A stretch of DNA of 64,000 nt from Planctellipticum variicoloris (GTDB taxonomy: Bacteria; Planctomycetota; Planctomycetia; Planctomycetales; Planctomycetaceae), in assembly GCF_030622045.1 (NCBI RefSeq), contig NZ_CP130886.1, forward strand, positions 1,240,001 to 1,304,000. Direction: 5' to 3'. The position numbers and the translations under genes are program-made. Under the pieces are notes generated by a model. That model did no database searches. It was given only the letters and a program-made list of their open reading frames with translations, and was not told the DNA's origin. Positions 39,223-47,609 of the stretch are shown here, piece after piece; positions within the stretch are counted from its first letter, which is position 1; each line of letters begins with the position of its first letter.

Positions 39223-40106
39223 TGCCTACAGCCCCAAAACAAGTTCCGTCGCTTCGCCGCGGAATGTCGCTGCTGGAAGTCGTGCTGGCGTCGGGACTGT
39301 GCGTCCTGCTGATTCTCGCCGTTTACTCGGCGATGGACCAAGCCTATCGGCTCAGCAGCACGGGGAAAGATGACCTGCAGCGAATGCAACTGGCGCGGGC
39401 CATCCTCCGCCGGATGGAGCTCGATGTCCGCTCCGTGACCTACGCTCCCACGGTTGAAGCCGCAGATGCGGACAGCGCCTTGTTTGAAGTGGACCCCGAA
39501 CCCGACCCGGAAGATCCCGATCCCGAAGAACCAGTCCCCGAAGTGACGGTCCTCTCTCCGATCGACCAGTTACTTGCGGGAAGCGTCGGGCTGATCGGCA
39601 CCGCAACCCGGTTGGAACTGCACGTCTCGCGTCCGCGGCGGGAGCTCTCCTTCGGCCCTCTGGTCGATGACGCCAGCGTCACCACGCGGGTCAGCGACCT
39701 CCGCAGCGTCATCTATGACTTTCAGGGGAGCGGAAGCTCCACGCTGGTCGACGCCGACGGCCAACCCCTGATCGGACTGATCCGCACCGAAGGGGACCGG
39801 ATGGCCGTGCTGGACGTCGAAGCGGCGGGAGGGGCCGGCGAAATCATGACGTTGCCGCAGGCGCTCGCTCCCGAAGCCAACTCGGTCCTGTTCCGGTATT
39901 TCGACGGGACGACCTGGTACGAGGAGTGGGACACGCCGACGCTCGGCATGCTGCCGCGCGCCATCGAAGTCTCCATCCAGTTCGAACCGACTTCTGCGGC
40001 AATGCTCGGCGGCACGGCCGCAGCGGTGGCCGCCGGCACCACTCAGTTTCGTTTCGTGATCGCCCTGCCGACCGCCGACCCGACGGGAGGAGAAAGCCAG
40101 CTATGA
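39219..40106 (+). CDS. gspJ: Minor pseudopilin, GspJ-like
   Basis: The 295-residue protein has the processing site SLRRG|MSLLEVVLASGLCVLL, with Glu+5. The mature part contains RAILRRMELDVRSVTY, similar to the second helix of GspJ, then a long beta-rich domain. An acidic Pro/Asp/Glu run (DPEPDPEDPDPEEPVPE) at about residues 90-106 is unusual and may bind calcium or act as a linker. At 295 residues it is longer than typical GspJ (about 200). The ATG overlaps the gspI stop (ATGA), and its own stop overlaps the gspK start by 4 bases. Confidence 0.82.
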   Translation: MMPTAPKQVPSLRRGMSLLEVVLASGLCVLLILAVYSAMDQAYRLSSTGKDDLQRMQLARAILRRMELDVRSVTYAPTVEAADADSALFEVDPEPDPEDPDPEEPVPEVTVLSPIDQLLAGSVGLIGTATRLELHVSRPRRELSFGPLVDDASVTTRVSDLRSVIYDFQGSGSSTLVDADGQPLIGLIRTEGDRMAVLDVEAAGGAGEIMTLPQALAPEANSVLFRYFDGTTWYEEWDTPTLGMLPRAIEVSIQFEPTSAAMLGGTAAAVAAGTTQFRFVIALPTADPTGGESQL

Positions 40107-41827
40107 GAACTCCATCACGAAACCGTTCCTGGCCGAGTTCCGGGCGACGCGGAAGCGTGCTGATCGTCGTCTTCGTGGTGATCCTGTTCTTGACGCTGGC
40201 GGCCTACACGTACACGCAGACCATGCTGACGGAGCTGGAAGCTTCGTCGATCCAGGGGCTCGACGCCCAGACGCGGGCCGCGGCCGATTCCGGCGTCGAG
40301 TACGCCGCGACGCTGCTGGCGAATCGATCGGAACCCGGACTGGAGAACCTGCTCCACAACCCTCAACTCTTCCACGGGGTGACCGTGATCGACTCGGAAC
40401 GCGCCCGCGCCCGGGTGCGGTTCAGCCTGATCGCCCCCCTCGAACAGGACGCCGCGGGCCTGCGGGTCCGCTACGGCATGATGGACGAATCGGGCAAGCT
40501 GAACCTCAATATTCTGGGGCAGTTGAAGCTCACCGACGACCAGGCCCGTGCGTTGTTGATGGGCGTTCCCGGTATGACGGAAGACATTGCCGACGCGATC
40601 CGGGACTGGATCGACGCGGACAGCGAAGTGCTGCTGCACGGCGCCGAGACCGACGACACTTACGCCACCATGTCGCCGCCGTACTCTGCCAAGAACGGCC
40701 CGCTGGAGTCGATCGACGAATTGTTGATGGTCCGCGGGGTGACGCCGCAGTTGCTGTATGGCGAGGATGCGAACCGCAACGGCCTGCTCGATCCGAACGA
40801 GAACGACGCCGACGCCTCGCCTCCCTATGACAATGCCGACGGGCTCCTCGATCCGGGCTGGGTGGCGTTTTTTACGGTTCACAGCCGGGAGTCGAATCTG
40901 CAGGCGGACGGCGCGCCCCGGATCGACCTGAGCACCGGAATCCTGACGGACCTGTACGACGAGCTGGAAGAAGCCTTCGACGAAGACGTCGCCAAGTTCG
41001 TCGTCGCCTACCGGATCTTCGGCCCGAAACCGGATGAAACGCAGCCGGATGGAGGTGACGGCGGTGGCACAAAACCAACAGGAGGACAGCCGAAAGATCC
41101 AGCACCAAAGCCGAAAGATCCAGCACCAAAGCCGAAAGATCCAGCACCACAGCCGAAAAATCCAGCACCACAGCCGAAAGACGTTGCACAAATCCTGACG
41201 GGAATTGGTGCCGACGGCCAGGTGACCCGTGGGGGAATGGACCTGTCCAAGGGGGGCGCGAACAAGGTCCTGACGATCTACGATCTGATCGACGCCGAAG
41301 TCGAAGCCACCATCGACGGCGTCAAGACGACGCTGCCGAGTCCGTGGAAATCCGACGGTGGAGACTTCTCCACCATCCTGCTGGAACTGTTCGACAAATT
41401 TGGCATTTCCGCCGATCCCTACATCGAAGGGCGGATCAACATCAACCAGGCTCGCCGGGAAGTCCTGATCGGCATACCCGGCATGCCCGAAGAGCTGGCC
41501 GACGCCATTGTCGGATCGCAGCAGATCTCGGCCGAGGGCGTACCGCTGACCGATTCGATTCAACGACGGGCGACGACCGGCTGGCTGGTGGAGGACAAAT
41601 TGACCGATCTGGCGACTCTGCGCGCCATCGACCCGTACATCACCGCCCGCGGCGACGTCTACCGCGTCCAGGTTCTGGGCTATTCCGACGGAGGCGGACC
41701 CGTGGCACGCCTTGAAGCCGTGATCGACGCCACTCAGATCCCGCCGCGGGTCGTCTTCCAGCGCGAACTCGACGGACTCGGCCGCGGCTACGGCAAGGCG
41801 TTCCTGACCCCGCTCGCCGGGAACTGA
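40103..41827 (+). CDS. gspK: Pseudopilin-complex tip protein GspK
   Basis: The 574-residue protein matches GspK: leader ending GRRG, mature SVLIVVFVVILFLTLAAY without Glu at +5 (normal for K), then EASSIQGLDAQTRAAADSGVEYA and two helix-hairpin-helix-like segments (ALLMGVPGMTEDIADAIRDW, LIGIPGMPEELADAIV). GspK caps the pseudopilus with I and J. It is about 240 residues longer than common GspK, partly owing to a tandem heptapeptide tract (PKDPAPK type) at about residues 331-361, coded by 21-base repeats with untypical AT-rich codons. A DANRNGLLDPNEND segment resembles a calcium loop. Start ATG 40103 has GGGAGGAG nine bases upstream. It ends the operon. Confidence 0.9.
   Translation: MRTPSRNRSWPSSGRRGSVLIVVFVVILFLTLAAYTYTQTMLTELEASSIQGLDAQTRAAADSGVEYAATLLANRSEPGLENLLHNPQLFHGVTVIDSERARARVRFSLIAPLEQDAAGLRVRYGMMDESGKLNLNILGQLKLTDDQARALLMGVPGMTEDIADAIRDWIDADSEVLLHGAETDDTYATMSPPYSAKNGPLESIDELLMVRGVTPQLLYGEDANRNGLLDPNENDADASPPYDNADGLLDPGWVAFFTVHSRESNLQADGAPRIDLSTGILTDLYDELEEAFDEDVAKFVVAYRIFGPKPDETQPDGGDGGGTKPTGGQPKDPAPKPKDPAPKPKDPAPQPKNPAPQPKDVAQILTGIGADGQVTRGGMDLSKGGANKVLTIYDLIDAEVEATIDGVKTTLPSPWKSDGGDFSTILLELFDKFGISADPYIEGRININQARREVLIGIPGMPEELADAIVGSQQISAEGVPLTDSIQRRATTGWLVEDKLTDLATLRAIDPYITARGDVYRVQVLGYSDGGGPVARLEAVIDATQIPPRVVFQRELDGLGRGYGKAFLTPLAGN
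41091..41187. repeat. 21-base tandem repeat inside gspK
   Basis: About four and a half copies of a 21-base unit (CCGAAAGATCCAGCACCAAAG and variants, cut here as a 21-mer split CCGAAAGATC / CAGCACCAAAG) code for a repeated Pro-Lys-Asp-Pro-Ala-Pro-Lys/Gln heptapeptide. Codons such as CCA, AAA and GAT are rarer in the surrounding gene, which suggests recent expansion. Confidence 0.9.
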
Positions 41828-41831
41828 GCCG

Positions 41832-42713
41832 TCAGTCCAGATCCTGGGACTTCCTCACGACCGGCTCGACATCCAGCTCCGAGTCGTTGATGTAGAGGCG
41901 GGCGGGGGAAATCGAGAAGGCGGAATAGCGCCCGTTCTCCGAGATCCGACTGCCGCTGACGTCGACCTGCGAGGTCCCCGTCACCGCGATTCCCGCCCGA
42001 CCATTCTGGCGAAGTTCCAGATTCTCCAGCAGGATTCCGTCGCAGAGATCGTGGGCATGGAATCCGTCGATGCGGAAGTGCTGAACCGTCAGGTTCTGAA
42101 TCCACACGTGGGACGTGCGATACAGGCTGATGCCGGTTTCCGCTCCTGCATGGGCAAACGTCTGCTTCGCGGGCGGCTCTGCCGAATCGGACCGGTAGTA
42201 AAAACCGCCGCGCCGCGACATCCAGCGGCCTGCGGGCAAGCTGTCGATGCCATCGGCCGAGGACTGCGGCAGAAACTCCGGAACCAGGACGCCCTCCCGC
42301 AGCAGCACGTAGTACCCCTTCCGCGTGAAGGAGAGCTGCCAGAGTCGGGTGTCCTGACCGACCGGCTCCCAGCCCGCCGAAGGGAGCGCCCGCAGCCCGC
42401 TGAGGATGGCGCCGTTTCCGCGGATGATGAACGGATTTTCCGCCGACCCGCTGTGGCGAATCCCCGTCAGCGGCAAGGCTTCGTAGTAGGGCTGCGCGTT
42501 CTTCGTCAGCTCGATCGTTTCCCCGTGCTGGGCCAGTTCCAGCACCCGGCGAATGGTCCGGACCGGCCCCGATTGCGGCGACATCGATCGGGGAAATCGC
42601 CCGTCGGCGGCGTCCGACCCGCTGCGGTTGTCAACGAACAGCACCCCCGCGCCGGCCACATGCTGACACGCGAGGACGGCGATCAGGAACAGACGAAAAT
42701 CACGGAATTTCAT
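41832..42713 (-). CDS. Secreted right-handed beta-helix protein
   Basis: The 293-residue protein has a Sec signal peptide (FRLFLIAVLACQHVAGAG) followed by VLFVDNRSGSDAADGR, the common opening of planctomycete parallel beta-helix proteins. Periodic strands such as VWIQNLTVQHFRIDGFHA, GILLENLELRQNGRAG and SQVDVSGSRISENG fit PbH1 coils (Beta_helix family). Such proteins often bind or cleave polysaccharides, but no catalytic set can be read. Start ATG 42713 begins the signal; the frame further upstream crosses the citrate synthase terminator. Its end faces gspK with only 4 bases between. Confidence 0.8.
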   Translation of the reverse strand: MKFRDFRLFLIAVLACQHVAGAGVLFVDNRSGSDAADGRFPRSMSPQSGPVRTIRRVLELAQHGETIELTKNAQPYYEALPLTGIRHSGSAENPFIIRGNGAILSGLRALPSAGWEPVGQDTRLWQLSFTRKGYYVLLREGVLVPEFLPQSSADGIDSLPAGRWMSRRGGFYYRSDSAEPPAKQTFAHAGAETGISLYRTSHVWIQNLTVQHFRIDGFHAHDLCDGILLENLELRQNGRAGIAVTGTSQVDVSGSRISENGRYSAFSISPARLYINDSELDVEPVVRKSQDLD

Positions 42714-42788
42714 GCGGAGATTCTCGAGGAGCCGGACGAAGTCGGATTCCCGGATTGTGCGAGCCGCCAGGGGGCAAAGTCCAACAAA

Positions 42789-42812
42789 AAACCCCGGCCG
42801 GCGCCGGGGTTT
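42789..42812 (-). terminator. Intrinsic terminator after citrate synthase
   Basis: AAACCCCGGC and GCCGGGGTTT form a 10-bp stem around CGGC; on the minus strand a TTTTTGTTGG tail follows. It is 30 bases past the citrate synthase stop. Confidence 0.85.
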
Positions 42813-42841
42813 CGGAGACTGGGCATCGAGTCGCAGCCGCA

Positions 42842-43999
42842 CTACCGCTGTGCCAGCGGCACATAGGTCCGTTCGGCGGCGCCGACGTAGTTCGACGAAG
42901 GGCGGATAATCTTGTTGTCGGCAAGTTGTTCGAGGACGTGGGCGCACCAGCCGATGATGCGGCTGGCCCCGAACACGCACGTGAACAGGTCGCCCGGAAT
43001 GCCCATATAGTGCTGCAGGCCGGCCGAGTAGAAGTCGACGTTACATTGCCGGCCGATGGCGCTGACCACTTCCTGTTCCATCGCCGCCGAAATGTCGTAC
43101 CAGCGCGTGTCGCCGGTTTCGACGCCGAGCCGGCGGGAGAGCTCCTTCAGATGGACGGCCCGCGGATCCTGGACCTTATAGACCGCGTGCCCGAAGCCCA
43201 TGAACTTGCCCTTGCGGGCCCGGACCCCTTCGACCCACGGCTTCACGTTCTCGACGCTGCCGACCTCCATCAGCGTCTTGAGGACTTCCGTGTTGGCGCC
43301 GCCGTGCAGCGGACCCTTCAATGCGCCGATCGCCCCCGTGATCGCCGAATGGAGATCGGAGAGCGTCGCTGCGATCACGCGGGCGGCGAACGTGCTGGCG
43401 TTCAGGCCGTGCTCGGCGTGCAGGATCAGGATCAGATCCATCGCCTTTTCGGCGTCCTTGGAGGGGGCGACGCCGTTGAGCATGTACATGAAGTTCGCCG
43501 AGTGACCGAGATCCTGCCGCGGCTCGACCGGCTCAAGTCCGTCCCGTAGCCGGCGGATGGCGGCGACAATTGTGCACATTTCGGCGGTCAGCCGGATCGA
43601 CTTTTCAAAATTGGCCTGCGGCGTATCCGTCTCCGCAAGGTCGTCGTAGACCCCGGACATCGACACGGCGCAGCGCAGCGCAGTCATGGGAGGCGTTGAA
43701 CGGGGCAACGTCTTCAGAAACGCCATCAGCTCGGGCTCCAGCGCCCGATGTTTCGTCAGGTGCTTGCTGAATTCCTGGAGCTGCGGAGCGGTCGGCAGTT
43801 CACCCTTGAACAGCAGATAAGCCACTTCCTCGAACGTGCTGTTCTGGGCCAGCTCGTGGATGTTGTATCCGCGATAGATCAGCTTGCCGAGATCGCCGTC
43901 GACATCGCAAATTGTCGTATCGGCGGCCACGATCCCCTTGAGGCCTCGCGCGGCCACTTTATCGGGGGACTCTTTCTCCATTGCAGCTTCGGCAGCCAT
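42842..43999 (-). CDS. Citrate synthase (citrate/2-methylcitrate synthase family)
   Basis: The 385-residue enzyme condenses oxaloacetate and acetyl-CoA to citrate. Key residues: His197 in LILHAEHGLNAST, the catalytic His232 in GPLHGGANTEV, His271 in GFGHAVYK and Asp322 in DFYSAG. The length and the early GIVAADTTICDVDG suit the short, dimeric Gram-positive/archaeal form rather than the long NADH-sensitive E. coli form. 2-Methylcitrate synthase cannot be excluded by these motifs alone. Start ATG 43999 is accepted, with a charged N-terminal tail of about 18 residues. A clear terminator follows. No other TCA gene is adjacent. Confidence 0.93.
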   Translation of the reverse strand: MAAEAAMEKESPDKVAARGLKGIVAADTTICDVDGDLGKLIYRGYNIHELAQNSTFEEVAYLLFKGELPTAPQLQEFSKHLTKHRALEPELMAFLKTLPRSTPPMTALRCAVSMSGVYDDLAETDTPQANFEKSIRLTAEMCTIVAAIRRLRDGLEPVEPRQDLGHSANFMYMLNGVAPSKDAEKAMDLILILHAEHGLNASTFAARVIAATLSDLHSAITGAIGALKGPLHGGANTEVLKTLMEVGSVENVKPWVEGVRARKGKFMGFGHAVYKVQDPRAVHLKELSRRLGVETGDTRWYDISAAMEQEVVSAIGRQCNVDFYSAGLQHYMGIPGDLFTCVFGASRIIGWCAHVLEQLADNKIIRPSSNYVGAAERTYVPLAQR

Positions 44000-44582
44000 G
44001 TCACGCTCTCAGGGAGGGGCCTCGTTCGAAGCTGCCCGTCGGCAACCTGATCTGTCGGCCACGGTTGGAGGGAGGGTTAGGTGGTTCCTCCGGAGTATAG
44101 CCTGCAACGGAGAAGATCTTCAATCAATCGGCAAACCTTGAAATGAGGCCCCGACTGACAGTTTCTACAGGGATGCGAAGCCCGAAGCGAATACGGAATA
44201 TCGAGTCGCGAATAGCCAGAGGAAGAAGGCCGATCGCGGATCGCCAGAGGGGCAGATTTCTTCGTGTTTCTGCGAAGCCCGAAGCCCAAAGCCCAATGAG
44301 ATGGAAGGATTCGGAACGCTGCGGCGAATGACATCGACAGCGCAAGATAACCGGGCGTCTGACGATTTTCACTTTGGGGTGGCGTGCGGTGGTTATGCCG
44401 GTTAGTTTGCTTCCGCCGTCCGGAGGTCGGATGCCGTCGGAGCCGACGCGGCGATCTGTGGGTACCGGGCGATTTGCGTGAGATAGCCAGGCGGGCCAGC
44501 CAGGGCGGATTTCCGTGAGCAATGCTGGGGCATGCGCAAGCGGAGGACGGTCGAGGTGCGCTGCCGGGCAGGAGGCTCGTGA
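44000..44582. other. Intergenic region holding a dispersed repeat
   Basis: Between the divergent citrate synthase and thioredoxin-like genes. Its middle (44174-44297) is the family 2 dispersed repeat listed separately. The rest shows no convincing gene or RNA. Confidence 0.5.
44174..44297 (+). repeat. Dispersed repeat, family 2 copy A
   Basis: It reads GCGAAGCCCGAAGCGAATAC, then GAATAGCCAGAGGAAGA, then GATCGCCAGAGGG, then TCTGCGAAGCCCGAAGCCC. The same order occurs in reverse complement at 49158-49281. It does not code for a protein. Confidence 0.8.
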
Positions 44583-45176
44583 ATGGTTTGCAGCAATGGA
44601 CGTCGCTGCGGGCGGGGAATCGCCGCAGCATTCGCCCTGTGGATCGCGGTGGGCGTGACAAACGCCCTGGCCGCGGAGATGACGGAAAAGGATGCCGAAA
44701 TCCGCTGGGAAACCAGCTACAAGGCCGCAGTGACCGAGGCTCAGAAGACTGGCAAGTCGGTCTACGTCCACGTCTCCGCCACCTGGTGTGGCGCGTGCCA
44801 GTCGATGAAAGCCCAGGCCTTCACTGCGCCCGAAGTCCGCAAATTGCTCGCGGCCGGCTTCGTTCCATGCCTGCTCGACGCCGATGCTCAACCGGCACTC
44901 GTCGCGAAGTTCCAGGTGGAAGCCTATCCGACCGGGATCGTCGTCTCCCCGGAACTGATCATCCGCAAACGGATTACCGGCGTGAAATCGGCCGGAGATC
45001 TGCAGGCCATCCTGGCCGGCCTCCCTCCGGCTAAGCCGGCGCCGATGGCGGTTGCGAGCGCCGAGCCGCCGGCGTCGGCGCTGATTCCGGAGAATTGGGC
45101 GCCAACGCGCTTTGCCGCACTGACCCTCGTCGCCCGGCTCAAGCAGCGGGCATCGGCCGGTCTCCTGCACAACTGA
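44583..45176 (+). CDS. Exported thioredoxin-fold protein
   Basis: The 197-residue protein has a signal peptide (IAAAFALWIAVGVTNALAAE), then a thioredoxin domain at about 36-135 with the redox motif WCGAC (CxxC) in VYVHVSATWCGACQSMK and the cis-Pro segment VEAYPTGIVV. The C-terminal 60 residues are Ala/Pro-rich. It is probably a periplasmic thiol reductase or oxidase of the DUF255/thioredoxin-7 kind. The second Cys (of WCGAC) and an extra Cys in VPCLLD are visible. ATG 44583 is the likely start, though the tract above it is repeat-rich. It is convergent with the metal ATPase gene, 12 bases apart. Confidence 0.85.
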   Translation: MVCSNGRRCGRGIAAAFALWIAVGVTNALAAEMTEKDAEIRWETSYKAAVTEAQKTGKSVYVHVSATWCGACQSMKAQAFTAPEVRKLLAAGFVPCLLDADAQPALVAKFQVEAYPTGIVVSPELIIRKRITGVKSAGDLQAILAGLPPAKPAPMAVASAEPPASALIPENWAPTRFAALTLVARLKQRASAGLLHN

Positions 45177-45188
45177 TCGACGATCCCC

Positions 45189-47174
45189 TCAACCCGGCTG
45201 GAGCAGCGGCTCCGGCCGGGGATGAGCCAGCAGCCGCAAACCGTTAAGAATCACCAGGACCGTGCTCCCTTCGTGGCCCAGCACGGCGAGCGGCAGCGGC
45301 AGTTCAAAAAACAGCCCGACCAGCAGCAGCGTCCCCATCACGCCGAACGCGATGGCGAGATTCTGTCGGATGATCCGCTGGGTCCGCCGCGCCAGCGTCA
45401 CCGCATACGGCAGCCGCCGCAGGTCATCGGCCATGATCACGACGTCCGCCGTTTCCAGCGCGACGTCGGTCCCGGCTCCTCCCAGCGAAAAACCGACATT
45501 CGCCAGCGCCAGCGCGGGAGCGTCGTTCATTCCATCGCCGATCATGCCGACCGGGCCGTGCCGCTCACGAAGCCGTTCGATGTGCTTGAGCTTGTCCTCC
45601 GGCAGCAGTTCGGCCTGATAGTCCAACCCGAGATGTCCCGCGAAGTCGCGGGCAACGTCGATGCTGTCACCCGTCAGCATCAGCAGCGGCGCGATGCCCA
45701 GCCCTTTCAGTTCACCGATCGCACTGACCGCCGTGGGACGCAGCGTGTCGGCGACAGCCAGCAGCCCCAGGAAACGCTGATCCTCGACGACGGCGATGAC
45801 GGTCTGACCGGCGGTGCGGAATTCCCGCAATCGTGGCGCCAGTTCGGAGGGGAGCGCCGGGCCGTTCTGTTCGAACCACAGGGCTTTGCCGATCTGAACC
45901 CGATGTCCGTCGACGGTCCCGGTGACGCCAAAGCCGGGGACCGACGTGATCTCGTCTGCGGGCTTCGCAGCATAGCCTCGCGTCTCCGCCGCCTGAGTGA
46001 TGGCCCGCGCCAGCGGGTGTTCCGAACGCTGTTCGATGGCAACGGCCGCCCTGAGCAACTGCTCTTCGGAGACGCCGGCGGCGGTTGCGATGCCGACCAG
46101 TTCCGGCCGGCCGCGGGTGAGCGTCCCCGTCTTGTCAAACGCCATCGTCTTGAGCAGGGCGGTGTCCTCCAGATGGACGCCCCCCTTGAACAGAACGCCG
46201 CCGCTCGCAGCGCTGGTGATCGCCGTCAGAATCGCCGCGGGGATCGACAGCACGACGGCGCAGGGCGAGGCCACCACCAGCACCGCCATCGACCGGTAGA
46301 ACGCGTCGTAGGGCGCGAAACCCAGCGCCAGCCAGAGGAGCAGAAAATAGGCAAGCGATCCACCCAGGACAAGCCAGGTGTAGCGGGGGCCGAACCACTC
46401 GGTGAAACGCTGGCTGGCGGCCCGTTCGGTCTGAGCCTGCTCGACAAGCTTCACCATCCGCGCCAGCGTAGTCTCGCCCGCAATACGGGTGACACGGACG
46501 TGAATCAACCCCTGCTGATTCAGCGTCCCGCCAAACACGACATCCCCGGGTGATTTGTCGACCGGGATCGATTCGCCGGTCATCGGCGACTGATCGACGC
46601 TCGTCATGCCCTCGTCGATGACGCCGTCGACGGGTATCCGTTCCGAAGGGCGGACGACCACGAGATCGCCGACAACGAGCTGTTCGACCGGTACCCGCTG
46701 TTCCTGGCCGTCGCGCAACAGCGTCGCTTCGTCCGGCGTTAGCTCCATCAGGCCCGCAATCGCGCGACGGGTCCGCCCCAGAATGAAGTCTTCGAGCGCG
46801 TGTGAAAGCGAGAACAGGAACAGAAGCACGGCCCCTTCCGGCCAGTCTCCGAGCGCGGCGGCCCCCGCGGCGGCCGCCAGCATCAGCAGATCAATGTTGA
46901 CCTCGCCGTGCTTGAGGTCGGTAAGCGTGTGATGCAGCGTCTCCCGTCCCCCGGCGATGAACGCCAGGATGTAGACGGCGACAGCCACCCGGTTCGACGA
47001 AGCGATGAGCGACTCAGAGCCCCCCAGCCACGCTGGCAGGTATTCAAGCCCGAGACCGGCGAGCAGCCCGATCAGGCAGAGGATCGGCTCTAGAAAGACG
47101 GAGGCGTGGTGTCCCGGAACCGCTGTCGGCGCGTGGGATCCGTGACCGCAGGCGGAGGTCGCGCATGTGGAAAT
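45189..47174 (-). CDS. P1B-4-type heavy-metal ATPase (Co/Zn class), start probably ATT
   Basis: The P-type ATPase should export a divalent metal. Motifs: actuator TGES (MTGESIPVDKSPGD), membrane SPC (VVASPCAVVLS), phosphorylation DKTGTLT, MIGDGMNDAPALA, and HEGST near the end. SPC plus HEG(G/S)T is the P1B-4 signature. The first GTG (46988) would cut off an in-frame stretch with His-rich CGHGSHAPTAVPGHHA and a hydrophobic helix (EPILCLIGLLAGLGLEYL), both expected at the N-terminus. The open frame above ends at a stop at 47187-47189, with no ATG/GTG/TTG between; ATT 47174 has GGAG exactly seven bases upstream. The full protein would be 661 residues. A frameshift or sequencing error is the alternative. 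No CxxC metal-binding domain is present. Confidence 0.85.
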   Translation of the reverse strand: MSTCATSACGHGSHAPTAVPGHHASVFLEPILCLIGLLAGLGLEYLPAWLGGSESLIASSNRVAVAVYILAFIAGGRETLHHTLTDLKHGEVNIDLLMLAAAAGAAALGDWPEGAVLLFLFSLSHALEDFILGRTRRAIAGLMELTPDEATLLRDGQEQRVPVEQLVVGDLVVVRPSERIPVDGVIDEGMTSVDQSPMTGESIPVDKSPGDVVFGGTLNQQGLIHVRVTRIAGETTLARMVKLVEQAQTERAASQRFTEWFGPRYTWLVLGGSLAYFLLLWLALGFAPYDAFYRSMAVLVVASPCAVVLSIPAAILTAITSAASGGVLFKGGVHLEDTALLKTMAFDKTGTLTRGRPELVGIATAAGVSEEQLLRAAVAIEQRSEHPLARAITQAAETRGYAAKPADEITSVPGFGVTGTVDGHRVQIGKALWFEQNGPALPSELAPRLREFRTAGQTVIAVVEDQRFLGLLAVADTLRPTAVSAIGELKGLGIAPLLMLTGDSIDVARDFAGHLGLDYQAELLPEDKLKHIERLRERHGPVGMIGDGMNDAPALALANVGFSLGGAGTDVALETADVVIMADDLRRLPYAVTLARRTQRIIRQNLAIAFGVMGTLLLVGLFFELPLPLAVLGHEGSTVLVILNGLRLLAHPRPEPLLQPG

Positions 47175-47609
47175 AGCGGGGCTCCATCAACAGGAGAACA
47201 AGCGTCGATTGCAGCAAACTGCCGGGGATTTTCGCCCGAAGTGATAGTAGCGTGCCGGTCCGCCTGAACGACCGCAAGGATCGAGGGCGGAACTCTGAAT
47301 GGGCGTGAAGCGTATTGACGAACTTTAAACTGGGAGAACTCTGCAGGACAGGCGATCGGAACGACGGTCCAAACCCGTTGAATCGTCGAACTTTTTCAGA
47401 AGTTCCGCCGCCGCAGCCGGGAGCCGCGGCGGGACTTTGCTATGATTTGCCCCGATCCGGTCACGTGCGGACGAGACCGAAGACAGGGGTCCTGCCGGTC
47501 TCCCCGTGGCCAGAGCGCTCGAAGCGATCCGTCGTCCCGGAGATCGCTCGCGGTGCACTGAGATCGCGGACGATAGATCGCGGGCGCACTCTGTCCGAAG
47601 AGGCGGTCG
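47175..47609. other. Divergent intergenic region, metal ATPase / antiporter
   Basis: It contains an inverted repeat AAGTTCCGCCG (47400-47410) with CGGCGGGACTTT (47427-47438), followed by an extended -10 (see the next entry). The repeat overlaps the likely promoter, so it may be an operator. No gene is seen. Confidence 0.5.
47438..47446 (+). promoter_or_regulatory. Extended -10 promoter candidate for the antiporter gene
   Basis: TGCTATGAT fits TGnTATAAT with one mismatch; an extended -10 can work without a good -35. It follows directly on the right arm of an inverted repeat and lies 164 bases before the antiporter start. Confidence 0.45.

Noticed and set aside
41091-41187. CRISPR-like direct repeats
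   Set aside because: The units are adjacent 21-mers without spacers and keep the gspK frame, so they are a coding minisatellite.
40115-41563. Minus-strand frame of 482 codons opposite gspK
   Set aside because: Shadow of gspK; the FRLWCWI repeats simply mirror the tandem repeat in gspK.
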